Shown here: in pieces, positions 13,801 through 28,800 of the stretch | Layout of the letters: each line of letters opens with the position of its first letter | Position numbering within the stretch: position 1 is the first letter of the stretch | From: Liolophura sinensis | Lineage: Eukaryota > Mollusca > Polyplacophora > Chitonida > Chitonidae | Assembly: GCF_032854445.1 (NCBI RefSeq) | Contig: NC_088295.1 | Location: forward strand, 95,537,805 to 95,601,804 | Direction of reading: 5' to 3' | DNA length: 64,000 bases | Notes under the pieces: model-generated | Seen by the model: only the letters and a program-made list of their open reading frames with translations | Told to the model about the DNA's origin: nothing | The model's database searches: none | Program-made: the position numbers and the translations under genes

Positions 13801-16800
13801 GTGAAAGCTCTATAGAGGCACCACAGTGCTGGTAGGCTAGCTTGTCTCTCATCGGTACAAGAGTGTGAGCTCTGTACACACACCACACTGCTGGTAGGCT
13901 AGCTTCTCTTTCATCGGTATAAGAGTGTGAGCTCTGTACACACACACAACACTGCTAATAGGCTAGCTTCTCTTTCATCAGTACAAGAGTGTGAGCTCTG
14001 TACACACATCACATTGCCAGTAGGCTAGCTTCTCTCTCATCTGTACAAGAGTGTGAGCTCTGTACACACACCACACTGCCAGTAGGCTAGCTTCTCTCTC
14101 ATCTGTACAAGAGTGGGAGCTCTGTACACACACCACACTGCTAGTAGGCTAGCTTCTCTTTCATCTGTACAAGATTGTGAGCTCTGTACACACACCACAC
14201 TGCTAGTAGGCTAGCTTCTCTCTCATCTGTACAAGAGTGTGAGCTCTGTACACACACCACACTGCCAGTAGGCTAGCTTCTCTCTCATCTGTACAAGAGT
14301 GTGAGCTCTGTATACTCACCACATTGCCAGTAGGCTAGCTTCTCTCTCATCTGTACAAGAGTGTGAGCTCTGTACACACACCACACCGCTAGTAGGCTAG
14401 CTTCTCTCTCATCTGTACAAGAGTGTGAGCTCTGTACACACACCACACTGCTAGTAGGCTAGCTTCTCTCTCATCTGTACAAGAGTGTGAGCTCTGTACA
14501 CACACCACATTGCCAGTAGGCTAGCTTCTCTCTCATCTGTACAAGAGTGTGAGCTCTGTGCACACACCACACCGCTAGTAGGCTAGCTTCTCTCTCATCG
14601 GTACAAGAGTGTGAGCTCTGTACACACACCACACTGCTAGTAGGCTAGCTTCTCTCTCATCTGTACAAGAGTGTGAGCTCTGTACACACACCACACTGCT
14701 AGTAGGCTAGCTTGTCTCTCATAGGTACAAGAGTGTGAGCTCTGTACACACACCACACTGCCAGTAGGCTAGCTTCTCTCTCATCGGTACAAGAGTGTGA
14801 GCTCTGTACACACACCACACTGCCAGTAGGCTAGCTTCTCTCTCATCTGTACAAGAGTGTGAGCTCTGTACACACACCACACTGATCGTAGGCTAGCTTT
14901 TCTCTCATCGGTACAAGAGTGTGAGCTCTTTACACACACACCACACTGCTAGTAGGCTAGCTTCTATGTCAACTGTACAAGAGTGTGAGCTCTGTACACA
15001 CACCACACTGCTGGTAGGCTAGCTTCTCTTTCGTCGGTACAAGGGTGTGAGCTCTGTACACACACCACACTGCTAGTAGGCTAGCTCCTGTCTCGTCTGT
15101 AAAAGAGTGTGAGCACTGTACACACACCACAGTGCCGGTAGGCTAGCTTCTCTCTCACCTGTACAAGAATGTGAGCTCTGTACACACACCACATTGCCAG
15201 TAGGCTAGCTTCTCTCTCACCTGTACAAGAGTGTGAGCTCTTTACACACACCACACTGCCAGTAGGCTAGCTTCTGTCTGATCTGTACAAGAGTGTGAGC
15301 TCTGTACACACACCACACTGCCAGTAGACTAGCTTCTCTCTCATCTGTACAAGAGTGTGAGCTCTGTACACACACCACATTGCCAATAGGCTAGATTCTC
15401 TTTCATCGGTACAAGAGTGTGAGCTCTGTACACACACCACACTGCCAGTAGGCTAGCTTCTCTCTCGTCTGTACAAGAGTATGAGCTCTGTACACACACA
15501 CCACACTGTCAGTAGGCTAGCTTCTCTCTCATCTGTAGAAGAGTGTGAGCACTGTACACACACCACACTGCCATTAGGCTAGCTTCTCTCTCATCTGTAC
15601 AAGAGTGTGAGCTCTTTATACACACCACATTGCCAGTAGGCTAGCTTCTCTCTCATCTGTGCAAGAGTGTGAGCTCTGTACACACACACACATTGCCAGT
15701 AGGCTAGCTTCTCTCTCATTTGTACAAGAGTGTGAGCTCTGTACTCACACCACACTGCTAGTAGGCTTCTCTCTCATCTGTACAAGAGTGTGAGCTCTGT
15801 ACTCACACCACACTGCTAGTAGGCTTCTCTCTCATCTGTACAAGAGTGTGAGCTCTGTACACACACACATTGCCAGTAGGCTAGCTTCTCTCTCATTTGT
15901 ACAAGAGTGTGAGCTCTGTACTCACACCACACTGCTAGTAGGCTTCTCTCTCATCTGTACAAGAGTGTGAGCTCTTTACACACACCACATTGCCAGTAGG
16001 CTTCTCTCTCATCGGTACAAGCATGCAATGATTGTTCCACAGACATCATCCATTATATATTTTATGATAATTTACGTTTTTGAAATGCAAATTGTTTTTA
16101 CTTTCCTGTACTAAATGTCTTTTCATGGTTAAGTTGTATGGAGTGAAATCCAGGAATTAATTATCTTGTAATCCTCTGTATCCCTAGAACCTGTACAGCT
16201 TGTTCAGCGAGTTTTCTTTCCTGTGGCTGCAAGATGTTAATCAATCATTTGAGGAGTTTTTACATGGCAAACTTCCGCTTCATTTGCGTCAGGACGAGGG
16301 CCTGTGTGTTGCGGGGATCATCACATCTCAGTATGTACTTGTTCATGTGTTATGTGTTCTTTGAATGCTGTGTCGCACAGTCTGATTATTGATGAAGTTC
16401 TTATTTAGTACCCAGTTAGTGCACACCACTGAGGGCGTCTAGTGATTGTCGTTTGATATTCAGGCTGTTACGTTACAGCATGTAATATTGAGTACCCAGT
16501 TAGTGCACACCACTGAGGGCGTCTAGTGATTGTCGTTTGATATTCAGGCTGTTACATTACAGCATGTAATATTGAGTACCCAGTTAGGGCACACCACTGA
16601 GGGCGTCTAGTGATCATCGTGTGATATTTAGGCTGTTACGTTACAGCGTGTAATATTGAGTACCCAGTTAGGGCACACCACTGAGGGCGTCTAGTGATAT
16701 TTGGGCTGTTACAAAACATTACAGCATGTAATATTGAGTACCCAGTTAGTGCACACCACTGAGGGTGTCTAGTGATTGTCGTTTGATATTCAGGCTGTTA

Positions 16801-19800
16801 CATTACAGCATGTAATATTGAGTACCCAGTTAGTGCACACCACTGAGGGCGTCTAGTGATCATCGTGTGATATTTAGGCTGTTACGTTACAGCGTGTAAT
16901 ATTGAGTACCCAGTTAGGGCACACCACTGAGGGCGTTTAGTGATCATCATGTGAAATTTAGTCTATTACAAGACACTACAGCATGTAATATTGAGAACAT
17001 CTGGAATACACTGATGTGCTGTAAGAGAAAAGTTAGACGATGCACCCTCTGTGTCACATGTCATCACACACAAGAATACATGCTCAGCTGTATCATGACA
17101 GTTTTTTTATGCCATTCTGATATAGGCCAGTACACAAGGGAAGCCATGAGCCAGATCCGGCCGAGCGGTCATTCCTCTCCCCAAAACAAGGTTTGGATGT
17201 AGAGGAGAGTAATGTCCCTACTCTGGACGAGTTTGACCAGGAGATTGACATCTACAGGGTAAGACAACTGGATCTTCTGTCATGTCTGTGATCTTGACAA
17301 CAACACATGCTATGTGACAAGCTGTGTCATTTCAATGTCCTCCTCTTGTGGTGATGCTGTCATTGAGGAAACTGATTAAAAAATTATCATTCTTGAATAT
17401 ACTCTCTATACCCTCATGTGTATTTTAGTTTTCTAGGATACAATGTCATGAGGTATTTTATATGTCTTACCATTGTTAGTGTTCTGCTTGTAAAACTGTA
17501 GGGTTTGTGTGATGTGAAAGTCTAACTGTGTGAGAAGAAGCCTGGTTGTGTGTGCTTGTTCCAGCTGTTTTCATAAAGCCCAAGATGAGATTGGTTTTTG
17601 TATTAAAGTGGAAGTGACGCTTTCGCTGACTTTTGTTAGAGGAAGCCTGGGTGTGTGGGCTTAATCCAACAGTCTGCTATTTTCATAATGCCCGAGATGA
17701 GATTGCCTTGTGTAAAGTGAAAGTCAAACTGTATAAGAGGAAGTCTGGGCATGGGTGCTTGATCCAGCAGTCTGCTGATTTTAGACGACCAGGGATGACT
17801 TTGGTTTGTATAAAGTGAAGGTGAAACTGTGTTTGAACAAGCCTGGTTGTGTGTGCTTAATCTCTGCTGTTTTCAGAATGCCCGAGATGAGATTTCCTCC
17901 TTGAGTGATTACAAAGAGGTAGGCTGGCTCAGAGTTGACATTCGACCAATCAAGCAAGTCCTCACGACATATGCCAGTAAATGGATGTGGACTTTCACCA
18001 AGTACTTGTCAGATCAGGTAAGAATGTTTGTTACATGTACACTTGATTCTGTCAGCCTAACCTATCCTGTCAGTGACTGGGTGCTACATGTACACCTGAC
18101 CCTGTTTGTCAGCCTAACCTATCCTGTCAGTGACTGGGTGCTACATGTACACCTGACCCTGTTCATCAGCCTGACCTATCCTGTCAGTGACTGGGTGTTA
18201 CATGTACACCTGACCCTGTTCATCAGCCTAACCTATCCTGTCAGTGACTGGGTGCTACATGTACACCTGACCCTGTTCATCATCCTAACCTATCCTGTCA
18301 GTGACTGGGTGCTACATGTACACCTGACTCTGTTCATCATCCTAACCTATCCTGTCAGTGACTGGGTGTTACATGTACACCTGACCCTGTTCATCAGCCT
18401 AACCTATCCTGTCAGTGACTGGGTGCTACATGTACACCTGACTCTGTTCGACAACCTAATCTGTTCTGTGAGAAGCTGGGAAGTACTTTTTAGCTCGCCT
18501 GTATGAAGCGAGGTATTATGATAGGGGGGAAAGTGTCGGTGTCGGTATCACTGTCAGTGTTGGTGTCCGTTTAAGTCTTTTCTTTAGCTGCTGTATGCTG
18601 GGCACTCATGTATGGACTGAAGGCTAAGCTTGTTGTTTGAGCTCCTGTACAAGGTTAGGCTTTTTTTCTATGCTCCCTAGTCTAAGGTATGGTGTATAAA
18701 TGCACATTCTCAGATGGCAGGTTAGGCTTTTTTTTTAGCTCTTGTATATTGTGCTATCACACATGGATTGAAGGTTAGGCTTTTTCTTTGCTCCCTGGTC
18801 TAAGGTATGGTGTGTAAATGCACATTCTCAGATGGCAGATGAAGCTTTTTTGTTTAGCTGTTGTATATTGTGCTATCACACATGGATTGAAGGTTAGGCT
18901 TTTTCTTTGCTCCCTAGTCTAAGGTATTGTGTGTAAATGCACATTCTCAGATGGCAGGTGAAGCTTTTTTTGTTTAGCTCTTGCATATTGTGCTGTCACA
19001 TGGATTGAAGGTTAGGCTTTTTCTTTGCTCCCTAGTCTAAGGTATTGTGTGTAAATGCACATTCTCAGATGGCAGGTGAAGCTTTTTTTGTTTAGCTTTT
19101 GTATATTGTGCTATCACACATGGATTGAAGGTTAGGCTTTTTCTTTGCTCCCTAGCCTAAGGTATTGTGTGTAAATGCACATTCTCAGATGGCAGGTGAA
19201 GCTTGTTTTGTTTAGCTGTTGTATATTGTGCTATCACACATGGATTGAAGGTTAGGCTTTTTCTTTGCTCCCTAGTCTAAGGTATTGTGTGTAAATGCAC
19301 ATTCTCAGATGGCAGGTGAAGCTTGTTTTGTTTAGCTCTTGTATATTGTGCTATCACACATGGATTGAAGGTTAGGCTTTTTCTTTGCTCCCTGGTCTAA
19401 GGTATTGTGTGTAAATGCACATTCTCAGATGGCAGGTGAAGCTTGTTTTGTTTAGCTGTTGTATATTGTGCTATCACACATGGATTGAAGGTTAGGCTTT
19501 TTCTTTGCTCCCTAGCCTAAGGTATTGTGTGTAAATGCACATTCTCAGGTGGCAGGTGAAGCTTTTTTTGTTTAGCTCTTGCATATTGTGCTGTCACATG
19601 GATTGAAGGTTAGGCTTTTTCTTTGCTCCCTGGTCTAAGGTATTGTGTGTAAATGCACATTCTCAGATGGCAGGTGAAGCTTGTTTTGTTTAGCTCTTGT
19701 ATATTGTGCTATCACACATGGATTGAAGGTTAGGCTTTTTCTTTGCTCCCTAGCCTAAGGTATTGTGTGTAAATGCACATTCTCAGATGGCAGGTGAAGC

Positions 19801-22800
19801 TTTTTTTGTTTAGCTGTTGTATATTGTGCTATCACACATGGATTGAAGGTTAGGCTTTTTCTTTGCTCCCTAGTCTAAGGTATTGTGTGTAAATGCACAT
19901 TCTCAGATGGCAGGTGAAGCTTGTTTTGTTTAGCTGTTGTATATTGTGCTATCACACATGGATTGAAGGTTAGGCTTTTTCTATGCTCCCTGGTCTAAGG
20001 TATGGTGTGTCAATGCACATTCTCAGATGGCAGGTTAAGCCTTTTTTAGCTCTTATATATTGTGCTATCACACATGGATTAAAAGTTAGGCTTCTTCTTT
20101 GCTTCCTAGTCTAAGGTATTATGTGTAAATGCGCATTCTCAGATGGCAGGTTAGGCTTTTTTTTAGCTCTTGTACATTGTGCTCTCACACATGGATTGAA
20201 GGTTAGGCTTTTTCTTTGCTCCTTAGTTTAACGTATTGTGTGTAAATGCACATTCTCAGATGGCAGGTTAAGGTATGTCAAATTTATCTGGTATACACAA
20301 AGTCTGTAGAAAGCTTTCCACATCTGTATTAGCTCTAGGAATCTGTTAGCTCTCACTGGTCAGTGCATGTGAAATCCTATACTGTGATGGAATGTTTAAA
20401 CCAGCCATGCAGACAGTGACTTATCAGCTGAATATTTGCTCCGCCAATCAGAGGGCTGCAGTGGCCACCCATAGTACACGAATAGTCAGTCATGGGAAGC
20501 GATTTGCATATCAAAGACCACTCCAGCGAGCTGGTACTTGGATACACTACAATGAAGTTCTTTTACTACCATAGCTCAACATTTGCTCAGCCATTCACAG
20601 CTTTAGAATTGTTCGTGGATTGCTGCATGCAGTTCACAATTTGCATATCAATGACCACTGTCTCAATTTTGTGCACTAACTCCCCACAACGAAGTCTTTG
20701 CTACCACAACACTTTGCAACTTTTATCTTTATTCTGATTCCATTGTCTAGTTGACTGTTATAGCAGGCGAGCTGGTGAGATTCTCTGAATGCCTTGTTGC
20801 TACCAGCTGTTACATATAACTGTTACAATTTAATGTTTTACCCAAAATGTAACATGCATATTGTCTACTATTTTTTGTCGAGTTATTATGGGGTATTTTG
20901 AGGGTTGGATCAACTATTGCTGTTTTGCCTCATTCTAATGTTTGTCAAACTGTGTTGTGTTATTTCTGTAATGCTGGAAGGTCTGCAAAAGCAGAAAAAA
21001 GTGAAATAAATATTGCAGATTTTTGCCTCAGTTATAACCAGTGCAATTTTGTTAGGTGACGAGCATGCTGCAGAACCTGGACATGTTCTTGAAGAGAATT
21101 GAGCCGGAGATTGAGAGTATCACAGGAGAAGAGAGGGATACAGCCTCTTTCATGAAGATGATGAGGCTCTTCAATGAGGTAGTACTCAAGCTTACCAGTC
21201 TCTCAGCATTCTCTCATGAAAATGTTGTTCTTATTTCAGTGTGTTGAGCCGTATTTTGCATGGCGGTGTGCTGAGTAATGTTCTTCTGTCCACTGCGTTC
21301 TCTAATAATAGTTACATGGTGACTCAGTGATATCCAATATGAGGATTATTGACACCATACATTTGCGTATCCTATCACTGAGTCACTATGTAACAAATTT
21401 TTCCTGCAAAAACTCATGAATTTGGTGCAGAACGCTGAATTGCTTCAGTGATGTGACTATCCTTGGACCCCTAACAAAAGGAGATAAACTAAAAGTGGAG
21501 TATTTTGTCTGATGCGGGATAATGATTAATGTTATTCTCTGTGTACAACCTGATCCTTTGATTGTGAGTCGTATATATACGACTTACCTGTCTGATGCAT
21601 GATTGTTTGTCATTTTCAGTCATGTTTGCCTGTCTGATGCATGATTGTTTGTCATTGTCAGTCATGTTTGCCTGTCTGATGCATGATTGTTTGTCATTGT
21701 CATTCATGTTTGCCTGTTTGATGCATGATTCTTTGTCATGGTCGGTCATGTTTGCCTGTCTGATGTATGATTGTATGTCATGGTCGGTCATGTTTGCCTG
21801 TCTGTTGCATGATTGTTTGTCATTGTCAGTCATGTTTGGCTGTCTGATGCATGATTGTATGTCATTGTCAGTCATGTTTGCCAGTCTGATGCATGATTGT
21901 ATGTCATTGTCAGTCATGTTTTCCTGTCTGATGCATGATTGTTTGTCATTGTCAGTCATGTTTGCCTGTCTGATGCATGATTGTTTGTCATTGTCAGTCA
22001 TGTTTGCCTGTCTGATGCATGATTGTTTGTCATTGTCATTCATGTTCACCGGTTTGATGCATGATTCTTTGTCATGGTCGGTCATGTTTGCCTGTCTGAT
22101 GTATGATTGTATGTCATGGTCGGTCATGTTTGCCTGTCTGATGCATGATTGTTTGTCATTGTCAGTCATGTTTGCCTGTCTGATGCATGATTGTATGTCA
22201 TTGTCAGTGATGTTTGTCTTCTGATGCATGAACAGCATTTGTGACTCGCATTGGCAGGTTTCTGCTCAGCAGGCAGAGATGGATGGGAAGTTCAGTGCTA
22301 TGAACAGGACGGTGCAGCTACTGAAGAAGTACGGGCAGAGTTTATCAGCGAGAACTGAGAGCCTGTTCATGGCCGCACCAAGTCGCTGGAGCAATCTGAA
22401 AACTAAAGTGTCCCTGGCAAAGCAGAGGCTGGGGCCCAGGATCCAAGAAGAGTCAGCAAGCATCACTCAGGTGGGTCAGCTGTGTCAGTACAAGACTCAT
22501 TATGGACCGTCCCCATAAATTCTTTCCTTTGTGTTTGGTTAAAATGAATGAAACAAATGAACACAAACGACGATGTTCATTGTTTTTTGTTTTGTTTTTT
22601 TCGGTAGAGGGAGCAGGCCTGGCAAAAGTAGTCTTGCTAGTACTGTTGGGAGTGTCGACTACAACAACATGTTTCACGGATTAGAACTGATGGGATAATG
22701 CCCAGATGTGTTAACCATATTTTTCTTGTCTACACGATACATTTAGAATGCAGTAAACTAAATACATGTACCAAATTAGGATAGATTCAGTTTTCGTGGT

Positions 22801-25800
22801 TCTTTTTTGTTTAGCTTTCTCATCTTTTATTTATTTATTTATTTCCAAAAGTATTTGAAGGAAGTGGAAGAATTACCTTCATGTATAGTGTACACTTTTA
22901 TCATAATGACTTCAAAGCCCACTGTTATCACAGTATATTGGGAGAATTTGTCAATTTCTGGGAGTTGGTTAGTGCGCTAGCGCAGCGTAATGACCCAGGA
23001 GCCTCTTACCAATGTGGTCACTGTGTATTCAGGTCCAGCTCATGCTGGCATCTTCTCCAGCCATATGTGGGAAGGTCTGCCAGCTACTTGTGGATGGATC
23101 CCCAGAGCTCTGCCCCGGTTTCCTCCCGCCATAATGTTGGTTGGCGTATAAAAGAAATATTCTTGAGTACGGAGTAAAACGCCAATCAAATAAATAAGAA
23201 AACAATCTCTGGGAAGGGTGGCTTGGTATGTGTTACCAAGAAAAGCTGTAAGCAGTTTAATACAGAGTATAAACAGTGTTTGCTCAGTTCACAACTAAGC
23301 CTGATTTATGGATTCCCCACCAGAACTTGCTTGAAAACTGACTGTAGAAGGAAATGCTAGCCTACCTGTCATCTGTACAGACAAACTACATTTCATGTGT
23401 CACCTGTGTCCCTGTTACATGCAAGGTTCTGGAAGGTATCCCTCAATTCCCAAGACAACATGACTTTTAATGTCTGCATTAAAATTAGATTTGCAAAGAA
23501 TTGCCTGATCCATATGCGTATTTATGTATACACTAATCATCCTAAATGTATGCTTGAAGACCTGAATGATGCAGTATGATGTGGCATGTCATTTCCTGTA
23601 AATGTATGCTTGAAGACATGAATGATGCAGTGTGATGTGGCATGTCATTTCCAGTAAATGTATGCTTGAAGACATGAATGATGCAGTATGATGTGGCATG
23701 TCATTTCCAGGAAATGTATGCTTGAAGACATGAATGATGCAGTATGATGTGGCATGTCATTTCCAAGAAATGTATGCTTGAAGACATGAATGATACAGTA
23801 TGATGTGGCATGTCATTTTCAGAAAATGTATGCTTGAAGACATGAATAATGCAGTATGATGTGGCATGTCATTTTCAGTAAATGTATGCTTAAAGACATG
23901 AATGCTACAGTTTGATGTGGCGTGTCATTTTCAGTAAATGTTTGCTTGAAGACCTGAATGATGCAGTATGATGTGGCGTGTCATTTTCAGTAAATGTTTG
24001 CTTGAAGACATGAATGATACAGTTTGATGTGGCGTGTCATTTTCAGTAAATGTTTGCTTGAAGACCTGAATGATGCAGTATGATGTGGCATGTCATTTCC
24101 AAGAAATGTATGCTTGAAGACATGAATGATACAGTTTGATGTGGCATGTCATTTTCAGTAAATGTTTGCTTAGAAACCTGAATGATGCAGTATGATGTGG
24201 TATGTCATTTCCAGTAAATGTTTGCTTAGAAACCTGAATGATGCAGTATGATGTGGCGTGTCATTTCCAAGAAATGTATGCTTGAAGACATGAATGATAC
24301 AGTTTGATGTGGCATGTCATTTTCAGTAAATGTTTGCTTAGAAACCTGAATGATGCAGTATGATGTGGTATGTCATTTCCAGTAAATGTATGCTTGAAGA
24401 CCTGAATGATGCAGTATGATGTGGCATGTCATTTTCAGAAAATGTTTGCTTAGAGACCTGAATGATGCAGTATGATGTGGCATGTCATTTCCAAGAAATG
24501 TATGCTTGAAGACATGAATGATACAGTTTGATGTGGCATGTCATTTTCAGTAAATGTTTGCTTAGAAACCTGAATGATGCAGTATGATGTGGCATGTCAT
24601 TTCTAGTACATGTTTGCTTGAAGACATGAATGATACAGTTTGATGTGGCATGTCATTTTCAGTAAATGTTTGCTTAGAAACCTGAATGATGCAGTATGAT
24701 GTGGTATGTCATTTCTAGTACATGTTTGCTTGACTACATGAATGATACAGTTTGATGTGGCATGTCATTTTCAGTAAATGTTTGCTTAGAAACCTGAATG
24801 ATGCAGTATGATGTGGTATGTCATTTCCAGTAAATGTATGCTTGAAGACATGAATGATACAGTTTGATGTGGCATGTCATTTTCAGTAAATGTTTGCTTA
24901 GAAACCTGAATGATGCAGTATGATGTGGCATGTCATTTCTAGTACATGTTTGCTTGAAGACATGAATGATACAGTTTGATGTGGCATGTCATTTTCAGTA
25001 AATGTTTGCTTAGAAACATGAATGATGCAGTATGATGTGGTATGTCATTTCTAGTACATGTTTGCTTGAAGACATGAATGATACAGTTTGATGTGGCATG
25101 TCATTTTCAGTAAATGTTTGCTTAGAAACCTGAATGATGCAGTATGATGTGGTATGTCATTTCCAGTAAATGTATGCTTGAAGACATGAATGATAGAGTT
25201 TGATGTGGCATGTCATTTTCAGTGAATGTTTGCTTAGAAACCTGAATGATGCAGTATGATGTGGTATGTCATTTCCAAGAAATGTATGCTTGAAGACATG
25301 AATGATACAGTTTGATGTGGCATGTCATTTTCAGTAAATGTTTGCTTAGAAACCTGAATGATGCAGTATGATTCAGCATGTCATTTCCAGTAAATGTATG
25401 GTTCAAGACCTGAATTATGCAGTATGTTGTGGCATCTCATTTCCAGTAAATGTGTGCTTGAAGACATGAATGATGCAGTATGATGTGGCATGTCATTTCC
25501 AGGAAATGTATGCTTGAAGATCTGAATTATGCAGTATGATTCAGCATGTCCTTTCCAGTAAAGGTATGCTTGAAGACATGAATGATGTAGTATGATGTGG
25601 CATGTCATTTCCAGGAAATGTATGCTTGAAGACATGAATGATGCTGTATGATGTGGCATGTCATTTCCAGGAAATGTATGCTTGAAGACATAAATGATGC
25701 AGTATGATGTGGCGTGTCATTTCCAGGAAATGTATGCTTGAAGACATGAATGATGCAGTATGATGTGGCATGTCATTTCCAGGAAATGCTTGCTTGAAGA

Positions 25801-28800
25801 TCTGAATGATGCAGTTTGATATGGCATTGTCATTTCCAGGAAATGTATGCTTGAAGACATGAATGATGCAGTTTGATGCGGTATGTCATTTTCAGTAAAT
25901 ATTTGCTTAGAAACCTGAATTGTGCAGTATGATTTGGCATGTCATTTCTAGTACATGTTTGCTTGAAGACATGAATGATGCAGCATGATGTGGCGTGTCA
26001 TTTCCAGGAAATGTATGCTTGAAGATCTGAATGATGCAGTTTAATATGGCATTGTCATTTCCAGGAAATGTATGCTTGAAGACCTGAATTGTGCAGTATG
26101 ATGTGGCGTGTCATTTCCAGGAAATGTATACTTGAAGACCTGAATGATGAAGTATGATGTGGCATGTCATTTCCAGGAATTGTATGCTTGAAGACATGAA
26201 TGATGCAGCATGATGTGGCGTGTCATTTCCAGGAAATGTATACTTGAAGACCTGAATGATGAAGTATGATGTGGCATGTCATTTTCAGTAAATGTATGAT
26301 TGAAGACATGAATGATGCTGTATGATGTGGGGTGTCATTTCCAGGAAATGTATACTTGAAGACCTGAATGATGAAGTATGATGTGGCATGTCATTTTCAA
26401 GAAATGTATGCTTCAAGACATGTATGATACAGTTTGATGTGGCATGTCATTTTCAGTAAATGTTTGCTTAGAAACCTGAATGATGCAGTATGATGTGGCA
26501 TGTCTTTTTTTAGGAAATGTATGCTTGAAGACATGAATGATACAGTTTGATGTGGCATGTCATTTTCAGAAAATGTTTGCTTAAAGACCTCAATGATGCA
26601 GTATGATGTGGCATGTCATTTCCAAGAATTGTATGCTTGAAGACATGAATGATACAGTATGATGTGGCATGTCATTTCCAAGAAATGTATGCTTGAAGAC
26701 ATGAATGATGCAGTATGATGTGGCATGTCATTTCCAGTAAACGTGTGCTTGAAGACATGAATGATACAGTATGATGTGGCATGTCATTTCTAGTACATGT
26801 TTGCTTGAAGACATGAATGATGCCGTAAGATGTGGCATGTCATTTCTGGTACATGTTTGCTTGAAGACATGAATGATGCAGTATGATGTGGCATGTCATT
26901 TCTAGTACATGTTTGCTTGAAGACATGAATGATGCAGTATGATATGCCATGTCATTTCCGGTAAAGGTATGCTTGAAGACATGAATGATGCTGTATGATG
27001 TGGCATGTCATTTCCGGGAAATGCTTGCTTGAAGACATGAATGATACAGTATGATGTGGCATGTCATTTCCAGTAAACGTGTGCTTGAAGACATGAATGA
27101 TACAGTATGATGTGGCATGTCATTTCAAGTACATGTTTGCTTGAAGACATGAATGATGCAGTATGATGTGGCATGTCATTTCTAGTACATGTTTTCTTGA
27201 AGACCTGAATGATGCAGTATGATGTGGCATGTCATTTCCAGGAAATGTATGCTTGAAGACCTGAATGATGCAGTATGATGTGGCATGTCATTTCCAGGAA
27301 ATGCTTGCTTGAAGACATGAATGATACAGTATGATGTGGCATGTCATTTCCAGGAATTGTATGCTTGAAGACATGAGTTATGCAGTATGATGTGGCATGT
27401 CATTTCCAGGAAATGTATGCTTGAAGACATGAATTATGCAGTATGATGTGGCATGTAATTTCCAGGAAATGTATGCTTGAAGACATGAATGATGCAGTTT
27501 GATGCGGTATGTCATTTTCAGTAAATATTTGCTTAGAAACCTGAATTGTGCAGTATGATTTGGCATGTCATTTCTAGTACATGTTTGCTTGAAGACATGA
27601 ATGATGCAGCATGATGTGGCGTGTCATTTCCAGGAAATGTATACTTGAAGACCTGAATGATGAAGTATGATGTGGCGTATCATTTTCAGGAAATGTATGC
27701 TTAGAAACCTGAATGATGCAGTATGATGTGGTATGTCATTTCCAGTAAATGTATGCTTGAAGACCTGAATGATGCAGTATGATGTGGCATGTCATTTTCA
27801 GAAAATGTTTGCTTAGAGACATGAATGATGCTGTATGATGTGGGGTGTCATTTCCAGGAAATGTATACTTGAAGACCTGAATGATGCAGTATGATGTGGC
27901 ATGTCATTTCCAGGAAATATATGCTTGAAGACATGAATGATGCAGTATGATGTGGCATGTCATTTCTAGTACATGTTTGCTTGAAGACATGAATGATGCA
28001 GTATGATGTGGCATGTCATTTCCAGTAATTGTATGCTTGAAGACCTGAATGATGCTGTATGATGTTGGGTGTCATTTCCAGGAAATGTATACTTGAAGAC
28101 CTGAATGATGCAGTATGATGTGGCATGTCATTTCCAGGAAATGTATGCTTGAAGACATGAATAATGCAGTATGATGTGGCATGTCATTTCCAGGAAATGT
28201 ATGCTTGAAGACATTAGTGATGCAGTTTGATGTGGCATGTCATTTCAGTATGATGTGGCATGTCATTTCCAGGAAATGTATACTTGAAGACATGAATGAT
28301 GCTGTATGATGTGGCATGTCATTTCCAGGAAATGTATGCTTCAAGACATGAATGATGCTGTATGATGTGGCATGTCCTTTCCAGGAAATGTATGCTTCAA
28401 GACGTGAATGATACAGTTTGATGTGGCATGTCATTTCCAGTAAATGTGTGCTTGAAGACATGAATGATGCTGTATGATGTGGCATGTCATTTCCAGAAAA
28501 TGTGTGCTTGAAGACATGAATGATGCAGTATGATGTGGCATGTCGTTTCTTGGAAATGTTTGCTTGAAGACATGAATGATGCAGTACGATGTGGCATGTC
28601 ATTTCTAGGAAATGCTTGCTTGAAGACATGAATGATGCAGTATGATGTGGCATGTCATTTCTAGTACATGTTTGCTTGAAGACGTGAATGATGCAGTACG
28701 ATGCGGTATGTCATTTCCAGGAAATGTAAGCTTGAAGACTGGTGCAGTATGATGTGGCATGTCCTTTCCAGGAAATGTATGCTTCAAGACATGAATGATG

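Noticed and set aside
21489-22238. 249-codon minus-strand and 209-codon plus-strand frames
   Set aside because: Artefacts of the 42-bp repeat; no similarity to any protein family.
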